Assembly (NCBI GenBank): GCA_963845675.1
Contig: CAWJSX010000002.1
Span: 248,001-312,000 of the forward strand
Direction: 5' to 3'
Source: CAWJMD01 sp963845675
GTDB lineage: Bacteria > Actinomycetota > Actinomycetes > Actinomycetales > CAWJMD01
Length of the DNA stretch: 64,000 bases
The notes beneath the pieces were generated by a model. The model was not told the DNA's origin, ran no database searches, and saw nothing but the letters and a program-made list of their open reading frames with translations. The position numbers and the translations under genes are program-made. This document shows positions 9,060 through 17,584 of this stretch, in pieces (the first letter of the stretch is position 1; the number at the start of each line of letters is the position of its first letter).

Positions 9060-9710
9060 TCAGCGCACCCCACGCGTGCGGAACTGGACGCTGATCCGGG
9101 GCCCGACCGGCCGGGCGGTCTTGGGCACCGCGTGCTCCCACGTGCGCTGGCACGAGCCGCCCATCACGATCAGGTCGCCGTGCCCGAGGTGGTGCCGGAT
9201 GGTCCGGCCGCCGCCGCGTGGGCGCAGCAGCAGCGCCCGCGGAGCCCCGAGGGAGAGGATCGCGACCATCGTGTCCTGGGTGCGGGACCGGCCGATGGTG
9301 TCGCCGTGCCAGGCGACGCTGTCGCGTCCGTCCCGGTAGAAGCACAGGCCGGCCGTGCGGAACGGCTCGCCCAGCTCCGGGCCGTAGTGGGCGTCGAGCG
9401 CCCGGTGGACGTCGTCGAGCACCAGGTCGGGCAGCGCCTCGCCCTCGCCGTAGAAGCACAGCAGCCTGGGGACGTCGACGACCTTCTCGTACATCTCCCG
9501 GCGCTCCGCGTACCAGGGCACGCCCGTCACGAGCCGCTCGAAGAGCTCGTCGGAGTGCGACAGCCAGCCCGGCAGGGTGTCGACCCACGCGCCCCGGCCC
9601 AGGTGCGTCCGCCGCACGTGCGTGGGCAGATCGAGCAGGCGAGGGGCCTCGTCCGCCTCGGTACCCGCGGACAGCACGTCCAGCAACGACGCCTGCAGGG
9701 TCACGCTCAT
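9060..9710 (-). CDS. AlkB-like Fe(II)/2-oxoglutarate-dependent dioxygenase
   Basis: This 216-residue enzyme shows the AlkB iron site: VAWHGDTIGRSR (HxD), a distal His in CQRTWEHAVPK, and PRISVQFRTR supplying the 2-oxoglutarate-binding Arg residues. A nucleotide-recognition stretch PRLLCFYGEG precedes it. AlkB proteins repair alkylated DNA bases by oxidative demethylation. The start ATG 9710 is near the only Met in a sensible position. Twenty bases upstream lies an SOS-box-like palindrome (9730-9745), suggesting LexA control of this repair gene. It is transcribed alone, convergent with the exporter gene at 8025. Confidence 0.88.
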   Translation of the reverse strand: MSVTLQASLLDVLSAGTEADEAPRLLDLPTHVRRTHLGRGAWVDTLPGWLSHSDELFERLVTGVPWYAERREMYEKVVDVPRLLCFYGEGEALPDLVLDDVHRALDAHYGPELGEPFRTAGLCFYRDGRDSVAWHGDTIGRSRTQDTMVAILSLGAPRALLLRPRGGGRTIRHHLGHGDLIVMGGSCQRTWEHAVPKTARPVGPRISVQFRTRGVR

Positions 9711-9729
9711 GCACGCAGCGTACGTCGGT

Positions 9730-9745
9730 TCGAACAGATGTTCTA
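9730..9745 (-). promoter_or_regulatory. SOS-box-like (LexA) site upstream of the AlkB-like gene
   Basis: TCGAACAGATGTTCTA matches the actinobacterial/Bacillus-type LexA consensus (TCGAAC-N4-GTTCGA) at 11 of 12 conserved bases. It sits 19 bases before the AlkB ATG at 9710, where a repressor would overlap the promoter or 5' leader. Placement in front of an alkylation-repair gene makes the assignment biologically coherent, but LexA itself is not in the window. Confidence 0.65.
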
Positions 9746-9886
9746 GTGCTTCCAGGCGCTGCACCAGCCCTCCAGCGGCCGCCTGACCGGGGACAGTGGC
9801 AGGATCGCGAGCATGTCCCAGCCCGCCCTGTACCCGCGGCGAACGCCCCGTCCGTCCGCGCCGACGGCCGCGGGCTGACGGTCACG

Positions 9887-10732
9887 GTGCGTCGCCTGCC
9901 TCCGCTGCGCCCGCTGGCCCGTCAGGTCATGGCCGGCATGCGGCGCCACGACATCGCGCTCTACGCGGGAGGGCTGACCTTCTACGGCGGCATCGCGCTG
10001 CTGCCCACCACGCTGCTGGCGCTCTGGGCGGCGCGACTCCTGATGGGCGCCGAGCGGGTACAGCGTCTCGGGGCCGAGGTGGCGAGCGCGCTTCCGGGCG
10101 ACCTCGGAGCGCCGCTCGTCGTGAACGAGCTGGTCGCCGCCGGCTCGTCGCTGGGCTGGACGACGATGCTCGTGGCGGCGCTGCCGGCGTCCCTCTACGG
10201 CGAGGGCCTGCGGCGTGCGTTCGTCCGTCTCGAGGACCACGAGGAGTCCTACGTCGGCTGGCGCGGGCGGCTCGGGGTCGTCCCCCTCCTGCTCTTCACA
10301 CCCCTCATGGTCTCCGTCGTCCTGCTGACCGGGCCGCTGCTGGCCCGGCTCTCGCACGACGGTTTCTGGTCCAGCGTGCTGGCGGTCTACATCGCCCTGA
10401 ACCTCGACTGGGTCCTGCTGACCCTGCCGATCGCGTACGTGTACCGCGTCCTGGCACCACACCGCCCTCCCTGGGGGGTGGCCCTGCTGGCCGGCACGGT
10501 CACGGCGGCCTTCGTGTCGGGGTTCCTGCAGGGCTTCGTGCTGTTCCTCGCGCTCCCGCTCGACCTGGGCCTGCCCTTCGGCGGCCAGGTCGCGGTCGGC
10601 GCCGTCGTGGCGGTGGCGTTCTGGCTCTGGATGCTGCACCTGGTCGTGCTGGTCGGCCACGGGCTCAGCGCCGCCCTCACCCGCCGGGCGCGGGAGGGCG
10701 GCGGTCCGGCCGGGTCCGCGAGGGAGACGTAG
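9887..10732 (+). CDS. YihY/BrkB-like integral membrane protein
   Basis: The 281-residue product has about six transmembrane helices. RRHDIALYAGGLTFYGGIAL is the conserved N-terminal BrkB motif, followed by long hydrophobic stretches (GVVPLLLFTPLMVSVVLLTG, GQVAVGAVVAVAFWLWML). The family is widespread and often misnamed RNase BN; no nuclease activity is established. GTG 9887 is the latest start that keeps the conserved region. A 21-codon ATG frame at 9811 ends just before it in another frame, so the true N-terminus may be upstream and shifted. The stop is followed after 29 bases by the convergent SDR stop. Confidence 0.8.
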   Translation: MRRLPPLRPLARQVMAGMRRHDIALYAGGLTFYGGIALLPTTLLALWAARLLMGAERVQRLGAEVASALPGDLGAPLVVNELVAAGSSLGWTTMLVAALPASLYGEGLRRAFVRLEDHEESYVGWRGRLGVVPLLLFTPLMVSVVLLTGPLLARLSHDGFWSSVLAVYIALNLDWVLLTLPIAYVYRVLAPHRPPWGVALLAGTVTAAFVSGFLQGFVLFLALPLDLGLPFGGQVAVGAVVAVAFWLWMLHLVVLVGHGLSAALTRRAREGGGPAGSARET

Positions 10733-10761
10733 CGCGCGGCGGGAGCCGGGTCAGGCGGGCG

Positions 10762-12243
10762 TCACCAGGGTGACGGCTCGAAGTCCTTGAGGAAGCAGCC
10801 GTACAGGTCCTCGCCGCGCTCGCCCCGGACGATCGGGTCGTAGACGCGGGCGGCCCCGTCGACGAGGTCCAGGGGTGCGTGGAAGCCCTCCTGCGCGAGC
10901 CGGACCTTGGTGTGGTGCGGCCGTTCGTCCGTGATCCAGCCGGTGTCGACCGCTGTCATCAGGATGCCGTCGTCGAGCATCTCGCCGGCGCTGGTACGCG
11001 TCAGCATGTTGAGCGCGGCCTTGGCCATGTTGGTGTGCGGGTGTCCGGGGCCCTTGTACTTGCGGCTGAACTGCCCCTCCATCGCCGACACGTTGACCAC
11101 GTAGGTGCGGCGGTGCGCGGACGCGGCCATCGACGCGCGCAGGCGGCTGATCAGGATGAACGGGGCGGTCTGGTTGCAGAGCTGCACCTCGAGCAGCTCG
11201 ACGGGGTCGACCTCGTGCACGACCTGCGTCCAGCTGTTGGCGTGCTCGACGTCCGGGATCAGCCCGCCGGCGTCGATGCCGCGGACGGCGAGGTCGTCGG
11301 CCGCGGTCCAGCCCTCCACCGGGGCGGAACGTGCGGTCATCGCCAGCTCCGTGACGGCCTGGCCGGCGACGACCGGCACCAGGTGCGACGCGGGGTCGCC
11401 TGTGAGAGTTCCGGTCTCGAGCGAGCCCGCGAGCGCGTGCGGGTGGGCGTCGCTGGTGCGCCCGAACGTCACCACGTCGGGCAGCTCGCCCGCGGGCAGC
11501 GGCGACGACTCCGCGGCGACCAGGGCCGCGTACGAGCCCGAGGAACGCCGGACGGTCTGCGCGGCGTTGTTGATCAGCACGTCCAGCGGTCCGGCGGCGG
11601 CGACCTCGTCCGCCAGCGCGACGACCTGCGCCGGGTCACGCAGGTCGATGCCGACGACGCGCAGCCGGTGCATCCACTCGCCGCTGTCCTCCATCGCCGC
11701 GAACCGCCGCACCGCGTCGCGAGGGAAGCGGGTGGTGATCGTGGTGTGCGCGCCGTCGCGCAGCAGGCGCAGCGCGATGTACATGCCGATCTTGGCGCGA
11801 CCACCGGTCAGTAGTGCGCGACGTCCGGTGAGATCGACTCTCGCGTCTCGCTTCTCGCGATTGGTGCGAGCGCAGGCAGGGCACAGCTGGTGGTAGAACG
11901 CGTCGACGTGGGTGTAGTGCGTCTTGCAGATGTAGCAGGGGCGCGACCGCTGGAGGACGCCGGCGAGAGCACCGGGCGCCGAGGAGACCAGCTGGATGCC
12001 ACGCGTCTCGTCGTCGATGCGCCCGGGCGCACCGGTGGCGGTGGCGGCGACGACCGCCCGGTCGTTCTGGGAGATCGCCGTCCGCTTCGCGGTGCGACGC
12101 TGCACCTTGTAGCTCTTGTACAGCGCAGCGGTCGCCCGTCGGACGGTGTGAGCGTCGGGGTGGTCGGGGTCGAGCGACGACACCTGCTCCAGCACGCGGA
12201 GGCAGGCGGCGAGCTCCTGCGGGTCGACGCCGTCGCCGCTCAC
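10762..12243 (-). CDS. SDR-family oxidoreductase with N-terminal zinc-ribbon extension
   Basis: The 493-residue protein starts with about 100 mostly helical residues. A likely zinc ribbon follows (Cys103-x2-Cys106, Cys121-x2-Cys124, around CYICKTHYTH and QLCPACA), then a classical Rossmann fold starting ALLTGGRAKIGMYIALRLL. NNAAQ and VVNVSAMEG are the SDR strands with the catalytic Ser. At the usual YxxxK position the sequence reads HTNMAKAALN, so the Tyr is absent while the Lys is kept. The GTG start at 12243 overlaps the osmC stop by four bases, so the two genes are coupled. The substrate is unknown; the zinc ribbon hints at a protein or nucleic-acid partner. Confidence 0.8.
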   Translation of the reverse strand: MSGDGVDPQELAACLRVLEQVSSLDPDHPDAHTVRRATAALYKSYKVQRRTAKRTAISQNDRAVVAATATGAPGRIDDETRGIQLVSSAPGALAGVLQRSRPCYICKTHYTHVDAFYHQLCPACARTNREKRDARVDLTGRRALLTGGRAKIGMYIALRLLRDGAHTTITTRFPRDAVRRFAAMEDSGEWMHRLRVVGIDLRDPAQVVALADEVAAAGPLDVLINNAAQTVRRSSGSYAALVAAESSPLPAGELPDVVTFGRTSDAHPHALAGSLETGTLTGDPASHLVPVVAGQAVTELAMTARSAPVEGWTAADDLAVRGIDAGGLIPDVEHANSWTQVVHEVDPVELLEVQLCNQTAPFILISRLRASMAASAHRRTYVVNVSAMEGQFSRKYKGPGHPHTNMAKAALNMLTRTSAGEMLDDGILMTAVDTGWITDERPHHTKVRLAQEGFHAPLDLVDGAARVYDPIVRGERGEDLYGCFLKDFEPSPW

Positions 12244-12671
12244 GCGGTGTCCTCGGTGCGGATCGTCACCGGTGTCCCCAGCTCGACCGTGCGGCTGACC
12301 GTGCAGGTCCTGTCGTGCGCCGTCTTCAGGGCGCGCGGCACCATCGACCGCGCGGCGTCCCCCTCCGGCCCCTCCGGGAAGCGGAGTCGGAACGTGACGC
12401 TGATGTCCTCCAGGCGCTGGCCGGACTCGTCGCGGACCACGTGGGCCTCCGCGTCCATCTCGAACTGCTCCGCCGTCGCACGCCGGCCCGTCACGACGTC
12501 CACGTCGACGGCCGAGCAGCCGGCGATGGCGGCCAGGAGCAGCTCGACGGGCCTGAAGCCGTCGACGGACTTGCTGCCGAAGACGAGGGAGGCGCCTCGC
12601 GTGTTCGTCGCGCGGTAGACGCCCTCCTCGACGCGCTCGAGGTGGACGGAACGGTGGTCGTCGCTGGACAT
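12240..12671 (-). CDS. OsmC-family peroxidase-like protein
   Basis: This 143-residue protein has the OsmC/Ohr fold. GFRPVELLLAAIAGCSAVDV contains the conserved family helix with its Cys, and KTAHDRTCTVSRTVELGTPV holds the second Cys. The two cysteines form the redox pair of organic-hydroperoxide-reducing members. ATG 12671 is well placed. It is the first gene of a two-gene unit with the zinc-ribbon SDR, and reads divergently from purB (12722) with a 50-base promoter gap. Some OsmC-like proteins lack peroxidase activity, so the biochemical role is moderately certain. Confidence 0.85.
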   Translation of the reverse strand: MSSDDHRSVHLERVEEGVYRATNTRGASLVFGSKSVDGFRPVELLLAAIAGCSAVDVDVVTGRRATAEQFEMDAEAHVVRDESGQRLEDISVTFRLRFPEGPEGDAARSMVPRALKTAHDRTCTVSRTVELGTPVTIRTEDTA

Positions 12672-12721
12672 GGGACAAGCGTCGCACGCTCCGGCCGGGT
12701 GCCCCGCCACCGTCTGGGACG

Positions 12722-14176
12722 ATGGGCGCCGTGATCTCCCCCGCTACCGCCTCGTCCACCCCGCCGATGCCGTCCGCCGGGGCCACGCCCCTCGCCGACG
12801 CCGGCATCGCACTGGGCCCGCTCGACGGGCGCTACCGCCCGGCGGTCGCACCCCTCGTCGAGCACCTGTCGGAGGCTGCACTCAACCGTGAGCGGGTCCG
12901 TGTCGAGATCGAGTGGCTCGTCCACCTCACCGGTCACCGGGTCGTGCCGGGGGCCGAGCCGCTGTCGGCGTCCGAGGTGGAGCGGCTGCGGGCCGTCGTC
13001 GACGGCTTCGGGCCGGACGAGGTGGCCGAGCTCGCCGCGATCGAGCGCGAGACCGCTCACGACGTCAAGGCCGTGGAGTACTTCGTCAAGCGCCGGCTCA
13101 CAGGCACGGCCAGCGAGCCCGCGTCCGAGCTGGTGCACTTCTGCTGCACGAGCGAGGACGTCAACAACCTCTCGTACGCACTGATGGTCCGAGGCGCGGT
13201 GACCGAGGTGTGGCTGCCGCGCGCGACAGAGCTCGTGGACCAGATCGCCGGTCTCGCAAGGGGTCTGGCAGACGTCCCGATGCTCGCCCGGACGCACGGG
13301 CAGGCGGCGACCCCCACCACCCTCGGCAAGGAGCTGGCGGTGCTGGCGCACCGGCTGCGGCGCCAGCTGCGGCGGATCGCGTCCGCCGAGTACCTGGGCA
13401 AGCTCAACGGGGCGACCGGCACGTACTCCGCGCACGTCGCGGCCGTGCCAGGGGCCGACTGGCCGGCGGTCTCACGTACCTTCGTCGAGGGCCTCGGCCT
13501 GACGTGGAACCCGCTGACGACCCAGATCGAGTCCCACGACTGGCAGGCCGAGCTGTACTCGGACGTGGCGCGCTTCAACCGCGTGCTGCACAACGCGTGC
13601 ACCGACGTGTGGACGTACATCTCGCTCGGCTACTTCGCCCAGCAGCTCGGCGCCCACGGCTCCACCGGGTCGTCGACCATGCCGCACAAGGTGAACCCGA
13701 TCCGCTTCGAGAACGCCGAGGCCAACCTCGAGGTGTCGTGCGCGCTGCTCGACGTGCTCGGGTCGACGCTGGTGACCAGCCGCCTGCAGCGCGACCTGAC
13801 CGACTCCTCGATGCAGCGCAACATCGGTACGGCGATGGGGCACTCGCTGCTCGCGATCGACAACGTCGCCCGCGGCCTGGCAGGTCTCGAGGCCGACCCG
13901 TCCACGATGGCACGGGACCTCGACAGCACGTGGGAGGTGCTCGGGGAGGCCGTCCAGTCGGCCATGCGGGCCGCGGGCGTGGCCGGCGCGACCGGCATGG
14001 AGAACCCCTACGAACGACTCAAGGAGCTCACCCGCGGGCGCCGCGTCGACGGGCCCGCGATGCGCGAGTTCGTGGCAGGCCTCGGTCTGCCCGCCGACGT
14101 CGAGGCACGGCTGGCCGAGCTCACGCCCGCCACGTACACCGGGCTGGCCGCCGACCTGGTGGGGTACCTGGACTGA
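12722..14176 (+). CDS. purB: adenylosuccinate lyase
   Basis: The 484-residue enzyme of the fumarase/aspartase superfamily has the signature GSSTMPHKVNPIRFENAEAN. The catalytic-region helices LARTHGQAATPTTLGKE and FCCTSEDVNNLSYALM are also present. It cleaves adenylosuccinate and SAICAR in purine synthesis. The first 30 residues (Ala/Ser/Pro-rich) are not conserved; the start may be the ATG at 12722 or a later codon before GIALGPLDGRYRP. The length is near the 456-475 of the E. coli-like class. It is monocistronic. Confidence 0.96.
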   Translation: MGAVISPATASSTPPMPSAGATPLADAGIALGPLDGRYRPAVAPLVEHLSEAALNRERVRVEIEWLVHLTGHRVVPGAEPLSASEVERLRAVVDGFGPDEVAELAAIERETAHDVKAVEYFVKRRLTGTASEPASELVHFCCTSEDVNNLSYALMVRGAVTEVWLPRATELVDQIAGLARGLADVPMLARTHGQAATPTTLGKELAVLAHRLRRQLRRIASAEYLGKLNGATGTYSAHVAAVPGADWPAVSRTFVEGLGLTWNPLTTQIESHDWQAELYSDVARFNRVLHNACTDVWTYISLGYFAQQLGAHGSTGSSTMPHKVNPIRFENAEANLEVSCALLDVLGSTLVTSRLQRDLTDSSMQRNIGTAMGHSLLAIDNVARGLAGLEADPSTMARDLDSTWEVLGEAVQSAMRAAGVAGATGMENPYERLKELTRGRRVDGPAMREFVAGLGLPADVEARLAELTPATYTGLAADLVGYLD

Positions 14177-14285
14177 CGCGCCCTTGGAGGGCAACTCACA
14201 CGGTGGTCACAGGCGGGTCCCAGCCGCGGCGCCGATCGTGGAGTCAGGTGGCCGGGACGACCGGCCCTGACGACAGGAGAAGCCC

Positions 14286-14963
14286 GTGCGCACCAAGACC
14301 ATCGCCCTCGCCGCCGGCGGCGCCCTCGCAGTGACCACCATCGGTGGCGTCGGAGTCGCCCTCGCCGGACCGGCGCTCGCGACGGCCACGTCCACCCTCA
14401 CGAGCACCGAGGCGCCGGAGGTCGAGTCCGACGACGCCACCGACGGGGAGCGCCAGGCCGCGAAGGCCGAACGGATCGCCGAGGAGCTCGCTCCCCTCGT
14501 CGAGGACGGGACGATCACGCAGGCGCAGGCCGACGCGGTCGGTGAGCAGCTCGCCACGTCGATGGGCGGCAACGGCGGACACGGCGGCAAGGGCGGCGAC
14601 GGGCCCGGCGGGGTGGGCCACGCACTCGAGACCGCTGCCGAGGCCCTCGGCCTGACCGCCGACGAGCTCCAGACCCAGCTGCAGGACGGTTCGACCCTCG
14701 GCGAGGTCGCCGACGCCAAGGGGGTCGACCGGGACGCGCTGGTCGCCGACCTGGTGGCCGCCGCGAAGACCGAGGTGGCGGCCCGGGTCGCCGACGGCTC
14801 GCTGACCCAGGAGAAGGCCGACGAGATCCTCTCCACGCTCGAGGAGCGGGTCAGCGGGTCGCTCGACCGGTCGCTGCCCGACCGCGGTGACCGCGGTCCC
14901 CGTGGCGGTGACAGGGACGAGGACACCAGCACCCCGGCGCCGTCCACCACGCCGACCAGCTGA
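14286..14963 (+). CDS. secreted low-complexity protein with signal peptide
   Basis: The product has 225 residues. GTG 14286 lies behind GACAGGAGAAGCCC, a good ribosome site. The N-terminus MRTKTIALAAGGALAVTTIG, followed by a hydrophobic core and an ALA cleavage site, is a signal peptide. The mature part is acidic, with a Gly/His-rich loop (GGNGGHGGKGGDG) and two related helical segments (DGTITQAQADAVGEQL, DGSLTQEKADEILSTL) that resemble the short ITQEQAD repeats of many actinobacterial exported proteins. The tail is Arg/Asp then Thr/Pro rich. No enzymatic motif was seen, and the function is unknown. Confidence 0.7.
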   Translation: MRTKTIALAAGGALAVTTIGGVGVALAGPALATATSTLTSTEAPEVESDDATDGERQAAKAERIAEELAPLVEDGTITQAQADAVGEQLATSMGGNGGHGGKGGDGPGGVGHALETAAEALGLTADELQTQLQDGSTLGEVADAKGVDRDALVADLVAAAKTEVAARVADGSLTQEKADEILSTLEERVSGSLDRSLPDRGDRGPRGGDRDEDTSTPAPSTTPTS

Positions 14964-14973
14964 CCCCCGTCCG

Positions 14974-15063
14974 TCCCCCCTCTCGGTCGCAGATCGCGGA
15001 CGATCTGCGGCCGAGGGGGGTCCACCGTCCGCAGAAGGGGGACGATCTGCGGTCAGGGGTGGC
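14974..15063. repeat. REP-like intergenic hairpin repeat, copy A
   Basis: This is a roughly 90-base element made of two G/C-rich hairpins. The first (14982-14996 with 15001-15015) has 15-base arms with one G-T pair, flanked by C and G runs that extend it. The second pairs CCGCAGA with TCTGCGG. A closely matching copy in the same order and orientation lies at 23836-23922. It sits downstream of the secreted protein gene and before the CPBP gene, where it could also end transcription. Confidence 0.7.
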
Positions 15064-15144
15064 TCAGGGCAGCGGATGGCCGTCGATCTGCGAAGGGGTG
15101 AACCGCTGTGCGCGCCGACAGCGACGGCCGGGCAGGATGGGACG

Positions 15145-15936
15145 GTGACCCAGCAGACCGGCAGCCCCGTCCCGACCGAGGTGCCCGCGGTCGCCGGGGC
15201 GCGTCGTCGTCTCGGCCCCGAGGTGCTCATCGTGCTCGGGCTGTCCCTGGGGCAGTCGGCCGTGTACTCGGTGGTCAGCCTCGTCGCGAAGCTCACGCAG
15301 GGGCCGATCGGACAGGCCACGGCCACGCTGAACGCCTCTCGCAGCCCACGCATCTACCTGGACCTGACCTACCAGCTGCTGTCGATCGCCTTCGCGGTCG
15401 TACCCGTCGTGCTGGCGCTCTACCTGCTGAGCGAGCCCGGACGGGGCGCACTGCGACGTCTCGGCATCGACACCCGCCGGCCGCTGCGGGACGTCGGCTG
15501 GGGTCTCGCGCTCTCCGCCGCGATCGGCCTGCCCGGTCTCGGTCTCTACTTCGCGGGCCGTGCGCTGGGGATCACCGCCGAGGTGGTGCCCGCCGCCCTC
15601 GACGCCTACTGGTGGACCGTGCCCGTCCTCGTGCTGTCGGCGCTGAAGAACGCCGTCCTCGAGGAGGTCATCGCCGTCGGGTACCTGGTCGAGCGCCTGG
15701 AGGAGATGGGCTGGCGACTGCCGGTCGTCGTGGTCGTCAGCTCGGTGCTGCGCGGCTCGTACCACCTGTACCAGGGCTTCGGGCCGTTCGCCGGCAACCT
15801 CGTGATGGGTCTGGTGTTCGGGTACTTCTACGTGCGCACGCGGCGCGTGATGCCGCTGGTGGTCGCGCACAGCGTCCTCGACGTGGTCGCGTTCGTGGGC
15901 TACGACCTCTTCGCGGACGAGCTCGGGCTGCGCTGA
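15145..15936 (+). CDS. CPBP-family intramembrane protease-like protein (CAAX/bacteriocin-processing type)
   Basis: The 263-residue protein has about seven membrane helices. The CPBP/ABI core is visible: KNAVLEEVIAVGYLVERL (paired Glu), SSVLRGSYHLYQGFG (His) and PLVVAHSVLDVVAF (second His). In the eukaryotic Rce1 these residues coordinate the proteolytic site. The usual Arg of EExxxR is replaced here. Bacterial members are linked to bacteriocin immunity, membrane-protein maturation or stress, and no substrate is evident. GTG 15145 follows GGGCAGGATGGGACG. The gene ends at a very strong hairpin (15961-16017). Confidence 0.85.
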   Translation: MTQQTGSPVPTEVPAVAGARRRLGPEVLIVLGLSLGQSAVYSVVSLVAKLTQGPIGQATATLNASRSPRIYLDLTYQLLSIAFAVVPVVLALYLLSEPGRGALRRLGIDTRRPLRDVGWGLALSAAIGLPGLGLYFAGRALGITAEVVPAALDAYWWTVPVLVLSALKNAVLEEVIAVGYLVERLEEMGWRLPVVVVVSSVLRGSYHLYQGFGPFAGNLVMGLVFGYFYVRTRRVMPLVVAHSVLDVVAFVGYDLFADELGLR

Positions 15937-15960
15937 GCCGACGTCGTCCCCCTCAACCCT

Positions 15961-16017
15961 CGACTGGTCGCATCTGGTGCGACACGCCGAGCGTGTCGCA
16001 CCAGGTGTGACCAGTCG
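15961..16017. terminator. large bidirectional terminator-type hairpin
   Basis: Twenty-seven-base arms (15961-15987 and 15991-16017) pair at 25 positions around a 3-base loop (CGA). It lies between the stop of the rightward CPBP gene (15936) and the stop of the leftward VOC gene (16056), the expected place for a shared terminator. There is no T-run. The size is unusual for a simple terminator. Confidence 0.75.
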
Positions 16018-16055
16018 GCGGGATGGGGGTGGGGCGGCCCCGAGAAGGAAGGCCT

Positions 16056-16694
16056 TCAGAGCCGGACGGGGCCCCGCGGTGTCGCGAACTCGACGCACAG
16101 CAGCCCGGGGGTGCCCCTGGGGGCGGTCCAGTCCACCGCCACACCGTCGAGGGGCTCGGAGACCGGGGTGCCCAGCCAGTCCGTGACGCGCGCCGGGTCG
16201 CCGGCGATCTGCAGGCCCGCGATCGTCACGTCGGACGGCTTGTCCGCCCCTGGGCGCAGACCGTCGTCGATCTGCCACTGCACGACGAACGGGAGCTGCG
16301 GGTCGCTCATCAGCCCCTTGACGCCGATCTGCTTCCAGCGCAGCTCGACGCCATCGGGACGGTGGCGGTTACCGTCGACGGCCTCGCGGCCCAGACGCTG
16401 CTCGATCGGGCCGATGTCGTCGACCGAGACGACCCAGCCGAGCCAGCCGCCACCCGCCTCGGAGCGTGCGCGCACGGCCTGGCCGAAGGGAGCCTTGTCG
16501 GACGCGGGGTGGTCGAGCACCTCCACGACCTCGACGTACTGGTAGCCGTCCAGCGGCAGGAGCATGTTGCGGGTGCCGAAGCGGGGGTGGATGCCGCCGT
16601 CCAGGGGGGCGAGCCCCAGGGCCTGCGCGAGCCGCTCGGTGGTGGCGTGCAGTCCGTCGTGCTCTGCCGCGTACGACACGTGGTCCAAGCGCAT
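16056..16694 (-). CDS. VOC/glyoxalase-like domain protein
   Basis: The 212-residue protein opens with MRLDHVSYAAEHDGLHATTE and contains GGIHPRFGTRNMLLPLDGYQ, a pattern of glyoxalase-like (DUF4062/VOC) proteins with beta-alpha-beta-beta-beta modules. YVEVVEVLDHP supplies a Glu and His in metal-site positions. The reaction is not predictable. ATG 16694 fits the conserved start. It stands alone between the big hairpin and the PAP2 phosphatase gene, all read leftward. Confidence 0.75.
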   Translation of the reverse strand: MRLDHVSYAAEHDGLHATTERLAQALGLAPLDGGIHPRFGTRNMLLPLDGYQYVEVVEVLDHPASDKAPFGQAVRARSEAGGGWLGWVVSVDDIGPIEQRLGREAVDGNRHRPDGVELRWKQIGVKGLMSDPQLPFVVQWQIDDGLRPGADKPSDVTIAGLQIAGDPARVTDWLGTPVSEPLDGVAVDWTAPRGTPGLLCVEFATPRGPVRL

Positions 16695-16746
16695 GCCCCT
16701 GATGGTGGCAGACGGTCGGGGGCTCCCGTGACCCGGGTCGAGAACC

Positions 16747-17584
16747 TCAGGCGGCCGGGGTCGGACGGCCACGGCCCAGGGTGAGCCACAGGCGATGACC
16801 GGTGATCACCAGCGCGAGCCACCCCGTCGCGAGCATCCACGCGACCACCACGTCAGTGAGCCAGTGGTGCCCGAGGTAGACGCGGGAGAGCCCCATCAGC
16901 AGGGTGAACGTCGCCGCCGTCACGACGGTCAGGACCCTGGCCCACCGGGTCGCGGACCTTGCCCAGCACCACGTACGCGACGATGCCGGCGATCGCGAGG
17001 GAGTTCAGGGAGTGCCCGCTGGGGAAGGAGAACGAGCTCTCGAACGGGGGGACGGCTTCCGCCAGCGGCGGTCGGGACCGTCCGACGGCGGCCTTCCCGA
17101 CGGTCGTCATCATCAGCGACCCCGCGGCGGTGACGGAGACCAGCACGACGGGGGTCCACGAGCGCCAGGCCCGAGCGAGCCCGATGGCCGTCAGCGTCGC
17201 CAGGACCGGCATGCCGACCGTCCCGCCGAGGTCGGTGAACGCCTGCACGAGCGTGGTCAGCCCCGGGTCGCGCAGGGCGACGGCCGCGTCGAGGACCGGC
17301 TGGTCGAGGCCCGCCACGCCGTCACCCTCGACCACCGACTCGTAGACCTCGGCGGTCCCTCCGGCCATCAGCGCGGCGACCGCGAGGCCCGCCGTCACGC
17401 CGAGCAGCAGCAGCCAGCGCGGGGCCGCCCACCCGAAGAGCCCCTCGGTGGCGCCCCACAACCGAGCGGCTGTGCCGACGAGCAGCCGGCCGGCGGTCGT
17501 GTCCCAGCGGGTGAGGTCCCTCGGCCCGACGAAGGTCTCGTCGTCGGGGCCGTCCGGCTCACCCGAGCGGTGAGGCGTCGTCAT
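16747..17584 (-). CDS. PAP2-family membrane phosphatase (frame interrupted)
   Basis: This lipid/undecaprenyl-pyrophosphate phosphatase-like protein of about 279 residues has all three PAP2 motifs: KAAVGRSRPP, FPSGHS and SRVYLGHHWLTD. The third motif is in a different frame from the first two, so one base is lost or gained near 16945-16955. The C-terminus then runs to a stop at 16747. Membrane helices alternate with the motifs as usual. The ATG at 17584 overlaps the stop of the upstream YcaQ-like gene by four bases. A sequencing error is more likely than a real mutation, because all catalytic residues are kept. Confidence 0.8.

Noticed and set aside
9811..9876. 21-codon ATG frame before the BrkB-like gene as a leader peptide
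   Set aside because: No ribosome site or attenuator structure was seen; a frame shift in the true N-terminus is a simpler explanation.
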